DNA from: Cupriavidus pauculus
GTDB taxonomy: Bacteria > Pseudomonadota > Gammaproteobacteria > Burkholderiales > Burkholderiaceae
Reading direction: 5' to 3'
Assembly: GCF_008801835.1 (NCBI RefSeq)
Contig: NZ_VZOW01000001.1
Coordinates: forward strand, 549,430-613,429
Length of the DNA stretch: 64,000 bases
Made by a program: the position numbers and the translations under genes. Below are positions 19,551-29,416 of the stretch, in pieces. A model generated the notes under the pieces. The model was not told where the DNA came from. It made no database searches and saw only the letters and a list, made by a program, of their open reading frames with translations. Positions within the stretch are counted from its first letter, which is position 1; each line of letters starts with the position of its first letter.

Positions 19551-19967
19551 TCAGGCCGCCGCCGCATCGCGCGCGCGGCGCCACGCGACCCAGTCGCCGC
19601 CATCGATGCGCGGCAGGCCGGTCACGGCGCCGTCGGCCACCGGGTACATCAGGCAATCGAGCGCGACGCCATCGCACAGTACCGGCCGGGATTCGCGGAT
19701 GAACAGCGTGGCCTGCCCGGGATAGACCTCCTCGATCTCGTCCAGCACCGGCAACAATGCATCGGGAATGTCGTAGATGTCGCCGGCCACGGGCCCGGCC
19801 GATGGATCGAGCACGAGACCCGGATAACTGCCGAAGTCATAGAGCCGGCCCGCGATCGCGCCGCTGCCGACCAGCGTCGGCGGCGCAATGCCGTGTCGCG
19901 CGGCGGCGTGATTCAGATCGTTGACCTCGCCTGCGCGCAGCGTGCCATAGACGAAAACGCGCGGCAT
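19551..19967 (-). CDS. Gamma-glutamylcyclotransferase-like (AIG2/YtfP) protein
   Basis: A 138-residue GGCT-fold protein. It starts with the conserved MPRVFVYGTLRAGEVN loop. It then has GRLYDFGSYPGLVLDP and GDIYDIPDALLPVLDEIEEV, where the conserved acidic residue of the active site is expected. Members cyclise gamma-glutamyl amines or peptides; bacterial YtfP-type members are mostly uncharacterised. It begins 3 bp after the RraA-family gene and is probably co-transcribed with it. Confidence 0.85.
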   Translation of the reverse strand: MPRVFVYGTLRAGEVNDLNHAAARHGIAPPTLVGSGAIAGRLYDFGSYPGLVLDPSAGPVAGDIYDIPDALLPVLDEIEEVYPGQATLFIRESRPVLCDGVALDCLMYPVADGAVTGLPRIDGGDWVAWRRARDAAAA

Positions 19968-19970
19968 CGA

Positions 19971-20468
19971 TCAGGCCTCCAGTTGCTGGTCGGCGACCAG
20001 CACGCCGTCGGCATCGGCGTAGATCCAGTTGCCGGGACGCACCACCGCGCCGGGCATCTGCACCGCCACATCGGGCTGGCCGATATTGCGCTTCTGGCTT
20101 TTTTGCGGATGCACGCCGAGCGCGCGGATGCCGACGTCGCAGGCGTTCAGTTCAACGCTGTCGCGCACGCAGCCGTTCACGACGATGCCGGCCCAGCCGT
20201 TCTTTTCGGCCAGTTCGCCGAGCATGCCGCCGACCAGCGCGCAGCGCATCGATCCGCCGCCATCGACCACCAGCACCCTGCCCTGTCCCGGCGTCTCCAG
20301 CGCGGCGCGCACCAGCGAGTTGTCCTCGTGCACCTTCAGCGTGGCGGCCGGGCCGGCAAACGCCACGCGCTTGCCAAAGTGGAGAAACCCCGGCGACAGC
20401 ACCCGCAAGGTGCCGTCGGCCAGGCGCGATTCATTGGCGTCGCACAGATCGGTGGTGACGGGCTTCAT
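19971..20468 (-). CDS. rraA: RraA-family protein (RNase E regulator / HMG aldolase fold)
   Basis: A 165-residue protein of the RraA fold. Conserved blocks are TTDLCDAN at the N-terminus, [23 protein letters not shown] and [11 protein letters not shown] with the Arg-Asp pair. E. coli RraA inhibits RNase E; close relatives are metal-dependent 4-hydroxy-4-methyl-2-oxoglutarate aldolases. Both readings remain open. Start ATG 20468 ([10 protein letters not shown]) is chosen by similarity; the upstream open frame is not supported. Confidence 0.88.
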   Translation of the reverse strand: MKPVTTDLCDANESRLADGTLRVLSPGFLHFGKRVAFAGPAATLKVHEDNSLVRAALETPGQGRVLVVDGGGSMRCALVGGMLGELAEKNGWAGIVVNGCVRDSVELNACDVGIRALGVHPQKSQKRNIGQPDVAVQMPGAVVRPGNWIYADADGVLVADQQLEA

Positions 20469-20566
20469 CGATGACTCCTCTGACAGTTCGTGAGTGGCAC
20501 AAAGCGGCCATGTTAGAGGAAATTCCGCGCCACCGGCCGTCGCATGCCTGCCGCGCACATGGCGCG

Positions 20567-21412
20567 CTACATCTGCTTGAACAGATGCGCGTACTGTCTG
20601 GCCACCGGCAGCGATTCGGGCCGGTCGCGCAGCTTCAAAGACAGGCGGCCCAGCGACTGGTTGACCGCGCTGGCCACGCAATCGATATTGACCACGGTGC
20701 CGCGATGGATCTGCCAGAAACGGTCGGGATCGAGCTGCTGGGTCAGTTCGCGCAGGCTGGTGCGGATCAGCGCATCGCCGCTGGAAGCCACCACGTTCAC
20801 GTACTTGTCGGTGGCTTCGAGATAGATCACCTCGTCGACCGGGATGATGCGCACTTCCTGCCCGACCAGCGCCTTGATAAACCGCAAGTACTGGCCGCGC
20901 GCGACAGCCGGCTTGTCGAGCGATTCCAGCCGCTGCAGCAGTTGCGCAAGCTTGTCCGCGTCAACCATCGCGCCGATCTCCGGTGCGGCGTCGCCGGCAT
21001 GGTCATCGGTGCGACCGTCATGGGTGGGTGTGGCATGACGCAGCACGATGCGCGCTTTCAGGCGTTCCACGGTGGCTTCCAGTCGCTCGTGCTGTACGGG
21101 CTTGAGCACATAGTCGACCGCCGCGCGCTCGAACGCCTCCAGCGCGAACTGATCGTAGGCGGTCACGAACACCACGAGCGGCGGGTTGTCGAATTCGATC
21201 AGCTCGCGCGCCACGTCCATGCCGCTCATGCCCGGCATGCGGATATCGAGAAAGGCGACGTCGGGTTGGTGCGCGCGCGCTGCCTCCAGCGCGGCCACGC
21301 CATCGTGGACCACCGCGGCGATGGTGGCTTCCGGCCACAACGATTTCAGTTCGGATTCGAGCACGCGCGCGAGCAGCAGCTCGTCGTCGGCGATCAGCAG
21401 GGTCGGAGACAT
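20567..21412 (-). CDS. LytTR-type response regulator
   Basis: A 281-residue two-domain response regulator. The receiver has the acidic pocket at D9-D10, the phospho-acceptor D56 in [11 protein letters not shown], and VLKPV. After a ~50-residue linker comes a LytTR DNA-binding domain ([36 protein letters not shown]). The architecture resembles AlgR/LytR. It follows the histidine kinase gene by 62 bp, so the two form a pair. Confidence 0.92.
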   Translation of the reverse strand: MSPTLLIADDELLLARVLESELKSLWPEATIAAVVHDGVAALEAARAHQPDVAFLDIRMPGMSGMDVARELIEFDNPPLVVFVTAYDQFALEAFERAAVDYVLKPVQHERLEATVERLKARIVLRHATPTHDGRTDDHAGDAAPEIGAMVDADKLAQLLQRLESLDKPAVARGQYLRFIKALVGQEVRIIPVDEVIYLEATDKYVNVVASSGDALIRTSLRELTQQLDPDRFWQIHRGTVVNIDCVASAVNQSLGRLSLKLRDRPESLPVARQYAHLFKQM

Positions 21413-21474
21413 GGGGGCGCGAATGTCAGGGACTGCGGTTCAAGAAATTGGGCGATGCGCGGCGTACCGCGGCC

Positions 21475-22644
21475 TCACGGACGCGAAATCGCCGGCGTCA
21501 CGTGGGCGGACGCCGACGCGCGCGGCGGCTCCTGCGCTGCCCGCACCGGCGCGACGGTCGGATCGGTGCTGCGTGTCAACGGCAGTGTCAGGCGCACCAC
21601 CACGCCTCGCGGCACGTTTTCCTCCATCTGCATGCTGGCCGCGGCGCCGAAAATACGCGCCAGGCGTTCGCGCACGTGGGTCAGCCCCAGACCCGATCCA
21701 CCCTTGCCGCTCTTTGCGCCCTGCGTGAAGCCAACGCCGGTGTCGGCGATGATCACCTGCAGGCTGCCGTCCGCGGTCTGCTGCGCGGACAGCAGGATCT
21801 TGCCGCCGCGCATGCAGGGCTCGATGCCGTGCGTGACCGCGTTTTCGACTATCGGCTGGATCAGCATCGGCGGGATCTCGGCGTCGGCCAGCGCCGCCGG
21901 CAATTCCACGGCGTGATCGAGCCGCGAACCGAATCGCATGCCCTGGATATCGAGATAGCTGCGCAGCAGTTCGAATTCCTGCGCCAGCGTGCAATGCTCC
22001 GCGCGCGTGTGCGACAGCGACATCCGCAGGAAGCCGATCAGCCGTTGCAGCAACTGGCGCGCGGCGCGTGGGTCGGTCGCAATCAGACCGTCGAGATTGG
22101 CCAGCGAATTGAACAGGAAGTGCGGTTCGATCTGGGCCTGCAGCGCCATCAATTGCGCCCGCACCAGCTGCTTCTCGGCTTCCTCGCGCTGCAGCGCGTC
22201 CAGCGCGGCCTGGCGTTCCAGATAGGCCAGCTTCTCGCGCGACCAGTAGAAGTAGATCATGCTCGCCGACGCCAGCATGCCGACGATCAGGCACATGCGC
22301 AGCATATCGCCGGTGGCGGCCGGCGATTTTTCGGGCAGGTTCAGCAGTTCGCGCGTGGCCCAGCTGCCTAGCACCACGCCCATCGGCACGGCCACCACTG
22401 CCAGGCACATGAACGGCCAGCGGCGCGGCCGGTCGTTCCACCAGATCAGCACGCGCGGCACATCGATCAGCACCCAGATCGACAACCCGATCAATTGGCT
22501 ATAGACGAAGTTCTGCACCAGCGAGCCGCCGGTCCGGAACCCATAGTTGAGGCTGGCGGCAATGACTGTGTTCATGCAGACCACGAACAGCAGATCGCGC
22601 GCAAGAATGTTGAGCCGCGACGGCACCGCGCCTGGCATGCGCAT
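21475..22644 (-). CDS. LytS/YpdA-type sensor histidine kinase
   Basis: A 389-residue membrane kinase with about four hydrophobic segments in the first 135 residues. A coiled coil follows, then the His_kinase domain with H175 in QIEPHFLFNSL. The ATPase N-box is IVENAVTHGI and the G-boxes are ADTGVGF and GSGLGLTHVRERL. The Pro/Ala-rich C-terminal 30 residues are extra. ATG 22644 is preceded by GGAGGGAGAG. It is the partner of the LytTR regulator downstream. No input domain is recognisable, so the signal is unknown. Confidence 0.9.
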   Translation of the reverse strand: MRMPGAVPSRLNILARDLLFVVCMNTVIAASLNYGFRTGGSLVQNFVYSQLIGLSIWVLIDVPRVLIWWNDRPRRWPFMCLAVVAVPMGVVLGSWATRELLNLPEKSPAATGDMLRMCLIVGMLASASMIYFYWSREKLAYLERQAALDALQREEAEKQLVRAQLMALQAQIEPHFLFNSLANLDGLIATDPRAARQLLQRLIGFLRMSLSHTRAEHCTLAQEFELLRSYLDIQGMRFGSRLDHAVELPAALADAEIPPMLIQPIVENAVTHGIEPCMRGGKILLSAQQTADGSLQVIIADTGVGFTQGAKSGKGGSGLGLTHVRERLARIFGAAASMQMEENVPRGVVVRLTLPLTRSTDPTVAPVRAAQEPPRASASAHVTPAISRP

Positions 22645-22911
22645 GGTTCTCTCCCTCCTTCTGCTCCACAAGCCGCGTGCAAATCTGTGATGCACTGCAG
22701 CATAGGCAACGCCCCATGCATTCGGTCGGATGGGGCGGCTGCGATGAGAGGGAATGTACGCCTGACGGCGGCGCGAGGAAAGCGGCTTGCGACGAACTGA
22801 CGACTGGCGGCGCGACCGGTTGGCGGATCCTACCGGCAGGTAGATCCGCGCGCGGCAAACGCGCGTATGAACCGCGCGGTTTCAGGCAATTTCGGGCGCC
22901 ATTCGGCGACG

Positions 22912-23859
22912 TCAGGCCGCCACGGCGATCCGGCTCGACGCCTCGGCCAGCGCGGTCGACACCGTGTCGCGCGACAGATGCGGCGCGAACATGTTGATGA
23001 ACGCGTGCGCATAGCCGCGCAGGTAGGCGCCACGGCGCACCGCCACGCTGGTCGTATTCGGTTCGAACAGGTGGTCAGCCTGAATCCGCACGAGCCCGGC
23101 GTCCTTGCGTTCGTCATAGGCCATCGAGGCGATGATGCCGACGCCGAGGTCCAGTTCGGCGTAGGTCTTGATCACGTCCGCGTCCATCGCCGTGAGCACG
23201 ATCTCGGGCTGCAAACCCGCGTCGGCAAACGCGCCGTCGATCTTGCGGCGACCCGTGAAGCCGGCGTCGTACGTAATGATCGGGAAATTGCACAGGTCTT
23301 CGAGCGTGGGCTCGGGCAAGCGCGTCAGCGGATGCTCGGGCGAGACCACGATCACGTGCTGCCAGCTGTAGGCCTCGAACGACGTCAGCCCGGCCTCGCT
23401 GGCCACGGCTTCGGTGGCGATGCCGATGTCGGCCTGACCGGTCAGCAACAGTTCCACGATATGCGACGGCGATGCCTCCTGCAGCGCGAGCGTGACGTGC
23501 GGATATTCGCGCCGGAAGCTCTGCACCACCTTGGGCAGCGCGTAGCGCGCCTGGGTATGCGTGGTGGCCACCGTCAGCCGGCCGGTATGGCGGCCCGCGA
23601 ATTCATCGCCGGCCTGCCGGAGATTCTCGGCCTCCAGAAGCAGACGCTCGACGATCCGCACGATCTCGCGGCCCGGCTCGGTCAGACCCGTCAGGCGCTT
23701 GCCATAGCGCTCGAAGATCTCCACGCCCAGTTCTTCTTCGAGTTCGCGGATCTGGCGCGACACGCCCGGCTGCGATGTGTACAGCGCGTTGGCCACTTCG
23801 GTCAGGTTGAACTGGCGGCGCACCGCCTCGCGGATCGATCGCAATTGCTGAAAATTCAT
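22912..23859 (-). CDS. cysB: CysB-type LysR regulator of sulfur assimilation
   Basis: LysR regulator of the CysB/Cbl subgroup, 315 residues. The helix-turn-helix is [28 protein letters not shown] and the family pattern [15 protein letters not shown] follows. The effector domain contains [11 protein letters not shown], the TxTQARY motif of CysB that binds N-acetylserine or sulfate. The start overlaps the cysA stop as ATGA, so the regulator is the last gene of cysTWA-cysB. It could be CysB itself or the paralogue for sulfonates (Cbl/SsuR type); linkage to cysTWA favours CysB. Confidence 0.92.
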   Translation of the reverse strand: MNFQQLRSIREAVRRQFNLTEVANALYTSQPGVSRQIRELEEELGVEIFERYGKRLTGLTEPGREIVRIVERLLLEAENLRQAGDEFAGRHTGRLTVATTHTQARYALPKVVQSFRREYPHVTLALQEASPSHIVELLLTGQADIGIATEAVASEAGLTSFEAYSWQHVIVVSPEHPLTRLPEPTLEDLCNFPIITYDAGFTGRRKIDGAFADAGLQPEIVLTAMDADVIKTYAELDLGVGIIASMAYDERKDAGLVRIQADHLFEPNTTSVAVRRGAYLRGYAHAFINMFAPHLSRDTVSTALAEASSRIAVAA

Positions 23860-24962
23860 TTGGCCGTCCCTTGTTGTCCCGCGTTAGTCTGGCTGCGATT
23901 GAAGACGCGCAACTGGCGCGGCCGCACCGCCAACAGTTCGCCCTCGCGAAAGCCCTGGTGACGGAAGCGTTCGAGCGGCAACGCCACCTCGATCACGTCC
24001 TGGTTGTCTTCGCGCTCCAGTTCCAGTTGCGCAACCGGGCCCAGCGTCAGCGCGCGCCGCAATGTCACCGCGATGCCGTCCGTGCCCGGCGCATAGCGTT
24101 CGACTTCCAGATCGTGCGGCCGCACATACGCCACCGCATCGCCCGCTGTCTCATGCCCACTCCCGACCACCGGCAGCACGGCTTCGCCGGTGTGCAGAAG
24201 GCCGCCCGTATCGCCCACTTCCAGACGGCCGTGAAACAGGTTCACGTTGCCGAGGAAGCCGAACACGAATGGTGTGGCGGGATGGTTGTAGACCGCTTCG
24301 GGCGTGCCGAATTGCTCGACCTTGCCGCGATTCATCAGCACGACCTGATCGGCCACTTCGAGCGCCTCTTCCTGGTCATGCGTCACGAACACACTGGTCA
24401 CGTGGAGTTCGTCGTGCAGGCGGCGCAGCCAGCGACGCAGTTCCTTGCGCACCTTGGCGTCGAGCGCGCCGAACGGTTCGTCGAGCAACAGCACGCGCGG
24501 CTCCACGGCCAGCGCGCGGGCCAGCGCAATGCGCTGGCGCTGGCCGCCGGAGAGCTGCGACGGATAACGGTCGCCCAGCCAGTCGAGCTGCACCAGTTCC
24601 AGCAGCGACTTCACCTTGGCGCGGATGACGGCCTCCGACGGGCGCTCGGCGCGCGGCTTCACGCGCAGGCCGAAGGCCACGTTCTCGAACACCGTCATGT
24701 GCTTGAACAGCGCGTAGTGCTGGAAGACGAAGCCAACGTTGCGCTGGCGCACGTGCTGGGTCGACGCATCCTGCCCGGCCAGGACCACCTGCCCCGCATC
24801 GGCGCGCTCCAGCCCGGCGATGATCCGCAGCAGCGTGGTCTTGCCGCAGCCCGACGGCCCGAGCAGCGCCGTCAGTTCGCCCTCGGCGAAGTCCAGCGAG
24901 ACGTTGTCGAGCGCCACGAAATCGCCGAAGCGCTTCTGCACGTTCCTGACCTGAATGCTCAT
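23856..24962 (-). CDS. cysA: Sulfate/thiosulfate ABC transporter ATPase CysA
   Basis: ATP-binding subunit of the sulfate/thiosulfate importer, 368 residues. Walker A is GPSGCGKT (35-42), the signature LSGGQ (137-141), and Walker B LLLDEP (158-163). The C-terminal ~130 residues form the regulatory TOBE-like region ([12 protein letters not shown]). Start ATG 24962 overlaps the cysW stop (ATGA). It works with CysT and CysW in this operon and with Sbp encoded 8 kb upstream. Confidence 0.96.
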   Translation of the reverse strand: MSIQVRNVQKRFGDFVALDNVSLDFAEGELTALLGPSGCGKTTLLRIIAGLERADAGQVVLAGQDASTQHVRQRNVGFVFQHYALFKHMTVFENVAFGLRVKPRAERPSEAVIRAKVKSLLELVQLDWLGDRYPSQLSGGQRQRIALARALAVEPRVLLLDEPFGALDAKVRKELRRWLRRLHDELHVTSVFVTHDQEEALEVADQVVLMNRGKVEQFGTPEAVYNHPATPFVFGFLGNVNLFHGRLEVGDTGGLLHTGEAVLPVVGSGHETAGDAVAYVRPHDLEVERYAPGTDGIAVTLRRALTLGPVAQLELEREDNQDVIEVALPLERFRHQGFREGELLAVRPRQLRVFNRSQTNAGQQGTAK

Positions 24963-25846
24963 GATGGCTGCCCTTCCTGTGCGTGTTCCTTGCCGGCGCG
25001 GATTTCGACCAGCGTCTTGATACCGAGCGTGACCAGCGCGAGCAGCGTCAGCAATGACGCCACGGCAAACGCGGCCGCGAAGTTGTATTCGTTGTAGAGA
25101 ATTTCCACATGCAGCGGCATCGTGTTGGTCAGCCCGCGAATATGGCCCGACACCACGGACACGGCGCCGAATTCGCCCATCGCCCGCGCATTGCAGAGAA
25201 TCACGCCATACAGCAGGCCCCAGCGAATGTTGGGCACCGTGACGTGCCAGAAGGTCTGCCAGCCCGATGCGCCCAGCACGATGGCGGCCTCCTCTTCCTC
25301 GCTGCCCTGCGACTGCATCAGCGGAATCAGCTCGCGCGCGACAAACGGGAAGGTCACGAACACCGTAGCCAGCACGATGCCCGGCACCGCGAACATGATC
25401 TTGATGTCGTGCGCCTCCAGCCATGGGCCGAACCAGCCCTGCGCGCCGAACATCAGCACATAGATCAGCCCCGAGATCACCGGCGACACCGAGAACGGTA
25501 GATCGATCAGCGTGATCAGCAGATTCTTGCCGCGGAAATCGAACTTGGCGATGGCCCACGCCGCCGCCACGCCGAACACCAGGTTGAGCGGCACCGCGAT
25601 GGCCGCCACGGTCAGCGTCAGCTGGATCGCCGCGACCGCATCCGGCTCGACCAGCGCATCGAAATAGGTTTGCACGCCCTTGCGCAAGGCTTCATAGAAG
25701 ACCGACGCCAGCGGCACGAACAGGAACAGCCCGAGAAACAGCACCGCAACGGTAATCAGCGTATAGCGCACCCAGGCGGATTCGCCCGTGGCGCCGTACG
25801 GATGCGCGGCGCCCGATGCGCCCAGGCGGGAAACGGCTCCGGCCAT
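24959..25846 (-). CDS. cysW: Sulfate ABC transporter permease CysW
   Basis: Inner-membrane permease of 295 residues with about six hydrophobic segments. The cytoplasmic EAA loop reads [31 protein letters not shown]. The [24 protein letters not shown] block is typical of CysW. It begins 1 nt after the cysT stop. The start MAGAVSRLG is followed by ~25 hydrophilic residues before the first segment. Confidence 0.95.
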   Translation of the reverse strand: MAGAVSRLGASGAAHPYGATGESAWVRYTLITVAVLFLGLFLFVPLASVFYEALRKGVQTYFDALVEPDAVAAIQLTLTVAAIAVPLNLVFGVAAAWAIAKFDFRGKNLLITLIDLPFSVSPVISGLIYVLMFGAQGWFGPWLEAHDIKIMFAVPGIVLATVFVTFPFVARELIPLMQSQGSEEEEAAIVLGASGWQTFWHVTVPNIRWGLLYGVILCNARAMGEFGAVSVVSGHIRGLTNTMPLHVEILYNEYNFAAAFAVASLLTLLALVTLGIKTLVEIRAGKEHAQEGQPS

Positions 25847-25847
25847 G

Positions 25848-26786
25848 TCAGTTCACCTCCGGATTGCCGTCAGGCAGCGCCGCGGCGCGGGCGCCGCTCT
25901 GATGGCGGCGCGTCCACGCCTGCAGCAGGTTGATCAATAACAGCAGCACGAACGAGATCACCAGCATCACCACGGCCACGGCAGTGGCGCCGGCGTAGTC
26001 GTACTGCTCCAGCTTCGAATAGATCATCAGCGGCGCGATCTCCGACACCATCGGCATGTTGCCGGAGATAAAGACCACCGATCCATACTCGCCGGTGGCC
26101 CGCGCGAACGACAGCGCGAATCCGGTCAGCAGCGCTGGCAGGATGGCCGGCAGGATCACGCGGCGAAAGGTCTGCAGGCGTGTCGCGCCGAGGCTGGCGG
26201 CAGCCTCCTCGAGTTCGCGCTCGACGTCTTCGAGCACTGGCTGCACAGTGCGCACCACAAACGGCAGGCCGATGAAGGTCAGCGCCACCACCACGCCCAA
26301 CGGCGTGAAGGCCACCTTGATGCCAAGCGGCTCGAGCCAGCGGCCGATCCAGCCATTGCCGGCAAACAATGCGGTCAGCGCGATGCCCGCCACTGCGGTA
26401 GGCAGTGCAAACGGCAGATCCACCAGCGCATCGATAAAACGCTTGCCGAAAAACCGGTAGCGCACCAGCACCCACGCCACGACGAGGCCAAACGCGGTAT
26501 TGATGATCGCCGCCACCAGCGACGCGCCGAAGCTCAGTTCCAGCGACGCCACCACGCGCGGATTCGATACCGTCGTCCAGAAGGCATCCCACGTCATCGT
26601 GAACGTCTTCAGGAACGTCGCCGAGAGCGGGATCAGGACGATCAGCGTCAGATAGAAGATCGTGAAGCCCAGCGACAGCCCGAAACCCGGCAGCACCGTA
26701 TAGCGCTGGCTGGCGGGTGCCGGGCGCAACTGCGCGGCGGGAACCGTGGGCGGGGGCGCGTCCGCCAGGGAAATTGTGGAAGGCAT
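25848..26786 (-). CDS. cysT: Sulfate ABC transporter permease CysT (CysU)
   Basis: Second permease of the sulfate importer, 312 residues. It has a Pro-rich N-tail, then [23 protein letters not shown]. The EAA loop is [25 protein letters not shown]. The typical [19 protein letters not shown] block is present. It is the first gene of cysTWA-cysB, with a likely CysB box 74-92 bp upstream of its start. Confidence 0.95.
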   Translation of the reverse strand: MPSTISLADAPPPTVPAAQLRPAPASQRYTVLPGFGLSLGFTIFYLTLIVLIPLSATFLKTFTMTWDAFWTTVSNPRVVASLELSFGASLVAAIINTAFGLVVAWVLVRYRFFGKRFIDALVDLPFALPTAVAGIALTALFAGNGWIGRWLEPLGIKVAFTPLGVVVALTFIGLPFVVRTVQPVLEDVERELEEAAASLGATRLQTFRRVILPAILPALLTGFALSFARATGEYGSVVFISGNMPMVSEIAPLMIYSKLEQYDYAGATAVAVVMLVISFVLLLLINLLQAWTRRHQSGARAAALPDGNPEVN

Positions 26787-26859
26787 GTCGTCTCGTCTTT
26801 ATGATCGCGGCGCATAAGGCGCCGGTCTACGAGACAAATTTTGAAGATGCGCCCTTATA

Positions 26860-26878
26860 AACAGAACGAATCTTTTCG
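26860..26878 (-). promoter_or_regulatory. Putative CysB-type operator upstream of cysT
   Basis: On the plus strand this reads AACAGAACGAATCTTTTCG. It matches a box upstream of sbp (33838-33856) at 16 of 19 positions, consensus AACRGAACGAATNNTTTCG. It lies in the 108-bp AT-rich gap before cysT. Two copies in front of two sulfur-uptake units, with cysB in the operon, suggest a CysB site (inference). Confidence 0.6.
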
Positions 26879-26894
26879 AATTTTCTTAATCGTT

Positions 26895-27560
26895 TTAGAT
26901 ATAAGGAGCCGGCTGCACGACATCCGCAGACGCTTCCCAGGTGTCTGATCCATCACCCATGTTAAGAATGCGTCCCATGGAGTCGATCCGCTGCAGCAAC
27001 GTGGCGAGCAGCGCCTGTCCCGCGGGCCAGTCGTCGAGGTCCGAATCGGCGTTGATGTGGCCGCGCGGGCCGGCATCGACCAGTTCGCTGCCCCACAGCG
27101 TGCCCCAGCTGAAGGCCGTGCGCTGCGACATCCACGGATCGTTGGTGCTGGCCACCACGATGGTCGGAAACGGCAGACGCCAGGTCGGCAGCAGCGTGCC
27201 GACGCCGAATTTGTCGGGATCGGCGGGAGCCACCAGCAACGCGCCGGCGATGCCGACCGGATCGAGCGACGCCTGGCGCAATGTTGCCAGGCATCCGAAG
27301 CTGTGCGCCACCAGCACCGCCCCGCGCGATGCCACGCGCTGCGCGCGGGACACGCCTTCGGATACGCGCTCGGCCCACAGCGGCAGGCTCGGCCGACCCC
27401 AGTCGTGCTGCTCGATGCGCTGCCAGTCCGGATACAACGCTTCCCAGCGGCTCTGCCAGTGCGCCGGCCCGCTGCCGTGCAAGCCTGGAACGGTGAGGAT
27501 CTGCAGACCGCGCGGCACTTGCAGCCGCGCGCCGCCACCCGATAGTGTCGATGCCACCAT
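26895..27560 (-). CDS. RBBP9/YdeN-family serine hydrolase
   Basis: A 221-residue alpha/beta hydrolase of the RBBP9/YdeN family. Typical blocks are TVPGLHGSGPAHWQSRWEALYP, the nucleophile elbow VAHSFGC, ASTNDPWMS (Asp) and GPRGHINADSDLDDWPAG (His). All three catalytic residues appear present. The natural substrates of bacterial members are not established. It is the last gene of the ssu-linked run, 34 bp after the EAL gene. A terminator/promoter gap separates it from cysT. Confidence 0.85.
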   Translation of the reverse strand: MVASTLSGGGARLQVPRGLQILTVPGLHGSGPAHWQSRWEALYPDWQRIEQHDWGRPSLPLWAERVSEGVSRAQRVASRGAVLVAHSFGCLATLRQASLDPVGIAGALLVAPADPDKFGVGTLLPTWRLPFPTIVVASTNDPWMSQRTAFSWGTLWGSELVDAGPRGHINADSDLDDWPAGQALLATLLQRIDSMGRILNMGDGSDTWEASADVVQPAPYI

Positions 27561-27594
27561 ACGTTCTCCTTCTCTCGCTCGTGTTGTTCAGTGC

Positions 27595-28410
27595 TTATGG
27601 GGTGCTGCCAGCTACATCATGAGCATGCAAGGCGCGTGCCGACACCGGTCCGCCAGCCACGGCCTCGCCCTGTCCAAGTACGATGCCGGCGTTCTGCAAA
27701 CGCTCGACGACCTCGTCGTTCTGCAAGCGCCGGCCGATCAGCGTCACGCCCGCGCCGTCCGCGCTGGCGCGCAGCCCGGCCAGTTGGCGGTCAGTCCAGG
27801 TGCGCCGCATGTCGAGCTTGAGCCAGTCGGGCAGCGCATGCGCCATCAGCGCACCGGCTTCGGCCGGGTCCGACGCCTGCAGGCTCACGGCAAAGCCGTT
27901 GCGGCGATAGTTGCCCACCACATGCAGCAACAGCGGCAGGTCATCGTTGGCACTGGCGGGCACCTGGATCACGAATCGCTCGATCGGCAGGCCCAGCGAT
28001 TCCAGCGCGCGCCGGAACGCCGCACCGTGATCGTCAGCCACCGCGGCCAGCAAACGGTTATGCACATTGAGCACGAGCTTGTGCTCGCCCTGCGCCGCGA
28101 AATAGTTCATGGCGTGCACCAGCCGCGACAAGCGATCCAGCGACACCAGCGACGCGTCGTCCGCCGCCATCGCAAACAGTTTCCACGCCGCCAGGCCGAC
28201 GCCGTCCTCGGCATAGGTACGGATCGACCCCTCGTGCGCCACGACGTCGCGGCCGGATAAGGTCACCAGCGGCTCGAACGCGCTGGTCAGCGAGCAATTG
28301 AAGTACTGGCCCTGCACCTGTCCGCGCGTATCGCGCCAAAGCTCGCGGCCGGGGACCGGCTCGCGCGGCAGCGTTTCAAGATAGCGTTCGAGTGCGGTAG
28401 CAATGGTCAT
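27595..28410 (-). CDS. Degenerate EAL-domain protein in the sulfonate cluster
   Basis: A 271-residue protein aligning loosely with EAL phosphodiesterases. The N-terminal block FEPLVTLSGRDVVAHEGSIR corresponds to the usual QPIV...GAEALLR, but the EAL triplet reads EGS. KLVLNVHNRLL stands where NxS is expected. The acidic DDFGTG and typical KID motifs are absent or altered (WLKLDMRR). I infer that it does not hydrolyse c-di-GMP; it may bind a ligand or a partner. Its place between ssuB and the YdeN-type hydrolase suggests a link to sulfur supply. Confidence 0.75.
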   Translation of the reverse strand: MTIATALERYLETLPREPVPGRELWRDTRGQVQGQYFNCSLTSAFEPLVTLSGRDVVAHEGSIRTYAEDGVGLAAWKLFAMAADDASLVSLDRLSRLVHAMNYFAAQGEHKLVLNVHNRLLAAVADDHGAAFRRALESLGLPIERFVIQVPASANDDLPLLLHVVGNYRRNGFAVSLQASDPAEAGALMAHALPDWLKLDMRRTWTDRQLAGLRASADGAGVTLIGRRLQNDEVVERLQNAGIVLGQGEAVAGGPVSARALHAHDVAGSTP

Positions 28411-28462
28411 GCTCGGTCCATGTCGTTACGCGCGCGGTTCGGCCAATGGCTCATGATAGGAG

Positions 28463-29329
28463 CTAGGCGGCAACCGCGGCATGAAGATTCGTTGATGATG
28501 GGGCGTCGGGCGACAGTTTCATCACGCGACGCAGCACCGCTTCTTCCAGCCGGGCGAACGCAGCGTCGCCGCGTTGGCGTGGCCGGGCCAGCGCGACGGG
28601 CTGATCGAGCGCGATGCGGCCGTCTTCGATCAGCACCACGCGGTCGGCCAGCGCGATCGCCTCCGACACATCGTGGGTGACCAACAGCGCAGTGAAGCCG
28701 AGCCGGCGCCACAGCGATTCGATCAGCGCCTGCATTTCGATGCGCGTCAGCGCATCGAGCGCACCAAGCGGCTCATCGAGCAGCAACAAGCGTGGGTGGT
28801 GCACCAGCGCGCGGGCCAGCGCCACGCGTTGCCGCTGCCCACCGGAAAGCCGCGCCGGCCATTCGGCGGCGCGTTCGGCCAGCCCCACCTGCGCCAGCAC
28901 GGCCTGCGCGTCGGCGCGGCGCTCGCGCGGCAAGCCCAGCGCGACGTTGTCCAGCACGCGCTTCCACGGCAGCAGCCGGGCATCCTGGAACATCACGCGG
29001 ATACTGTCCTGCAAGTCGCGGCCGTTGCGATCATCGAGCGTGACGGCGCCGCCATCGGCATTTTCAAGCCCGGCCACCAGGCGCAACAGCGTGCTCTTGC
29101 CGCAACCACTGCGCCCAACAATGGCCACGAACTCGCCGGGCCGAACCTGCAGGTCGACGCCATGTAGCACTGCGCGACCGTTGTAGTGCTTTACCACCTG
29201 TTGCACGCGCAGCGCCACGCCGCCTTCGGCTGGCGTCGGCGCCGTTGCGGGACGCGCTGCCTCGCGGCGGGCCAGATCGTGTTCGAGCCAGGCCAGTGCG
29301 GCCTGTTCCACGGGATAAAGTGTCTGCAT
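28463..29329 (-). CDS. ssuB: Aliphatic sulfonate ABC transporter ATPase SsuB
   Basis: ATPase of the sulfonate/taurine importer family, 288 residues. Walker A is GRSGCGKS, the Q-loop [18 protein letters not shown] (typical of SsuB/TauB), the signature LSGGQRQR and Walker [13 protein letters not shown]. There is a ~40-residue N-terminal extension before the ABC domain. ATG 29329 has GGAGAG upstream. The long ~87-bp gap after ssuC suggests moderate uncoupling. Confidence 0.93.
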   Translation of the reverse strand: MQTLYPVEQAALAWLEHDLARREAARPATAPTPAEGGVALRVQQVVKHYNGRAVLHGVDLQVRPGEFVAIVGRSGCGKSTLLRLVAGLENADGGAVTLDDRNGRDLQDSIRVMFQDARLLPWKRVLDNVALGLPRERRADAQAVLAQVGLAERAAEWPARLSGGQRQRVALARALVHHPRLLLLDEPLGALDALTRIEMQALIESLWRRLGFTALLVTHDVSEAIALADRVVLIEDGRIALDQPVALARPRQRGDAAFARLEEAVLRRVMKLSPDAPSSTNLHAAVAA

Positions 29330-29416
29330 GAATCTCTCCTCGGTTCGCAACGGATCGCTACCGGTGACCTGGGTGGAATGACGTACCGCTATCCGCTACC
29401 GGATGCCTCGCTCGTT

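Noticed and set aside
27595..28410. Annotation as an active c-di-GMP phosphodiesterase
   Set aside because: The EAL and DDFGTG catalytic motifs are not intact.
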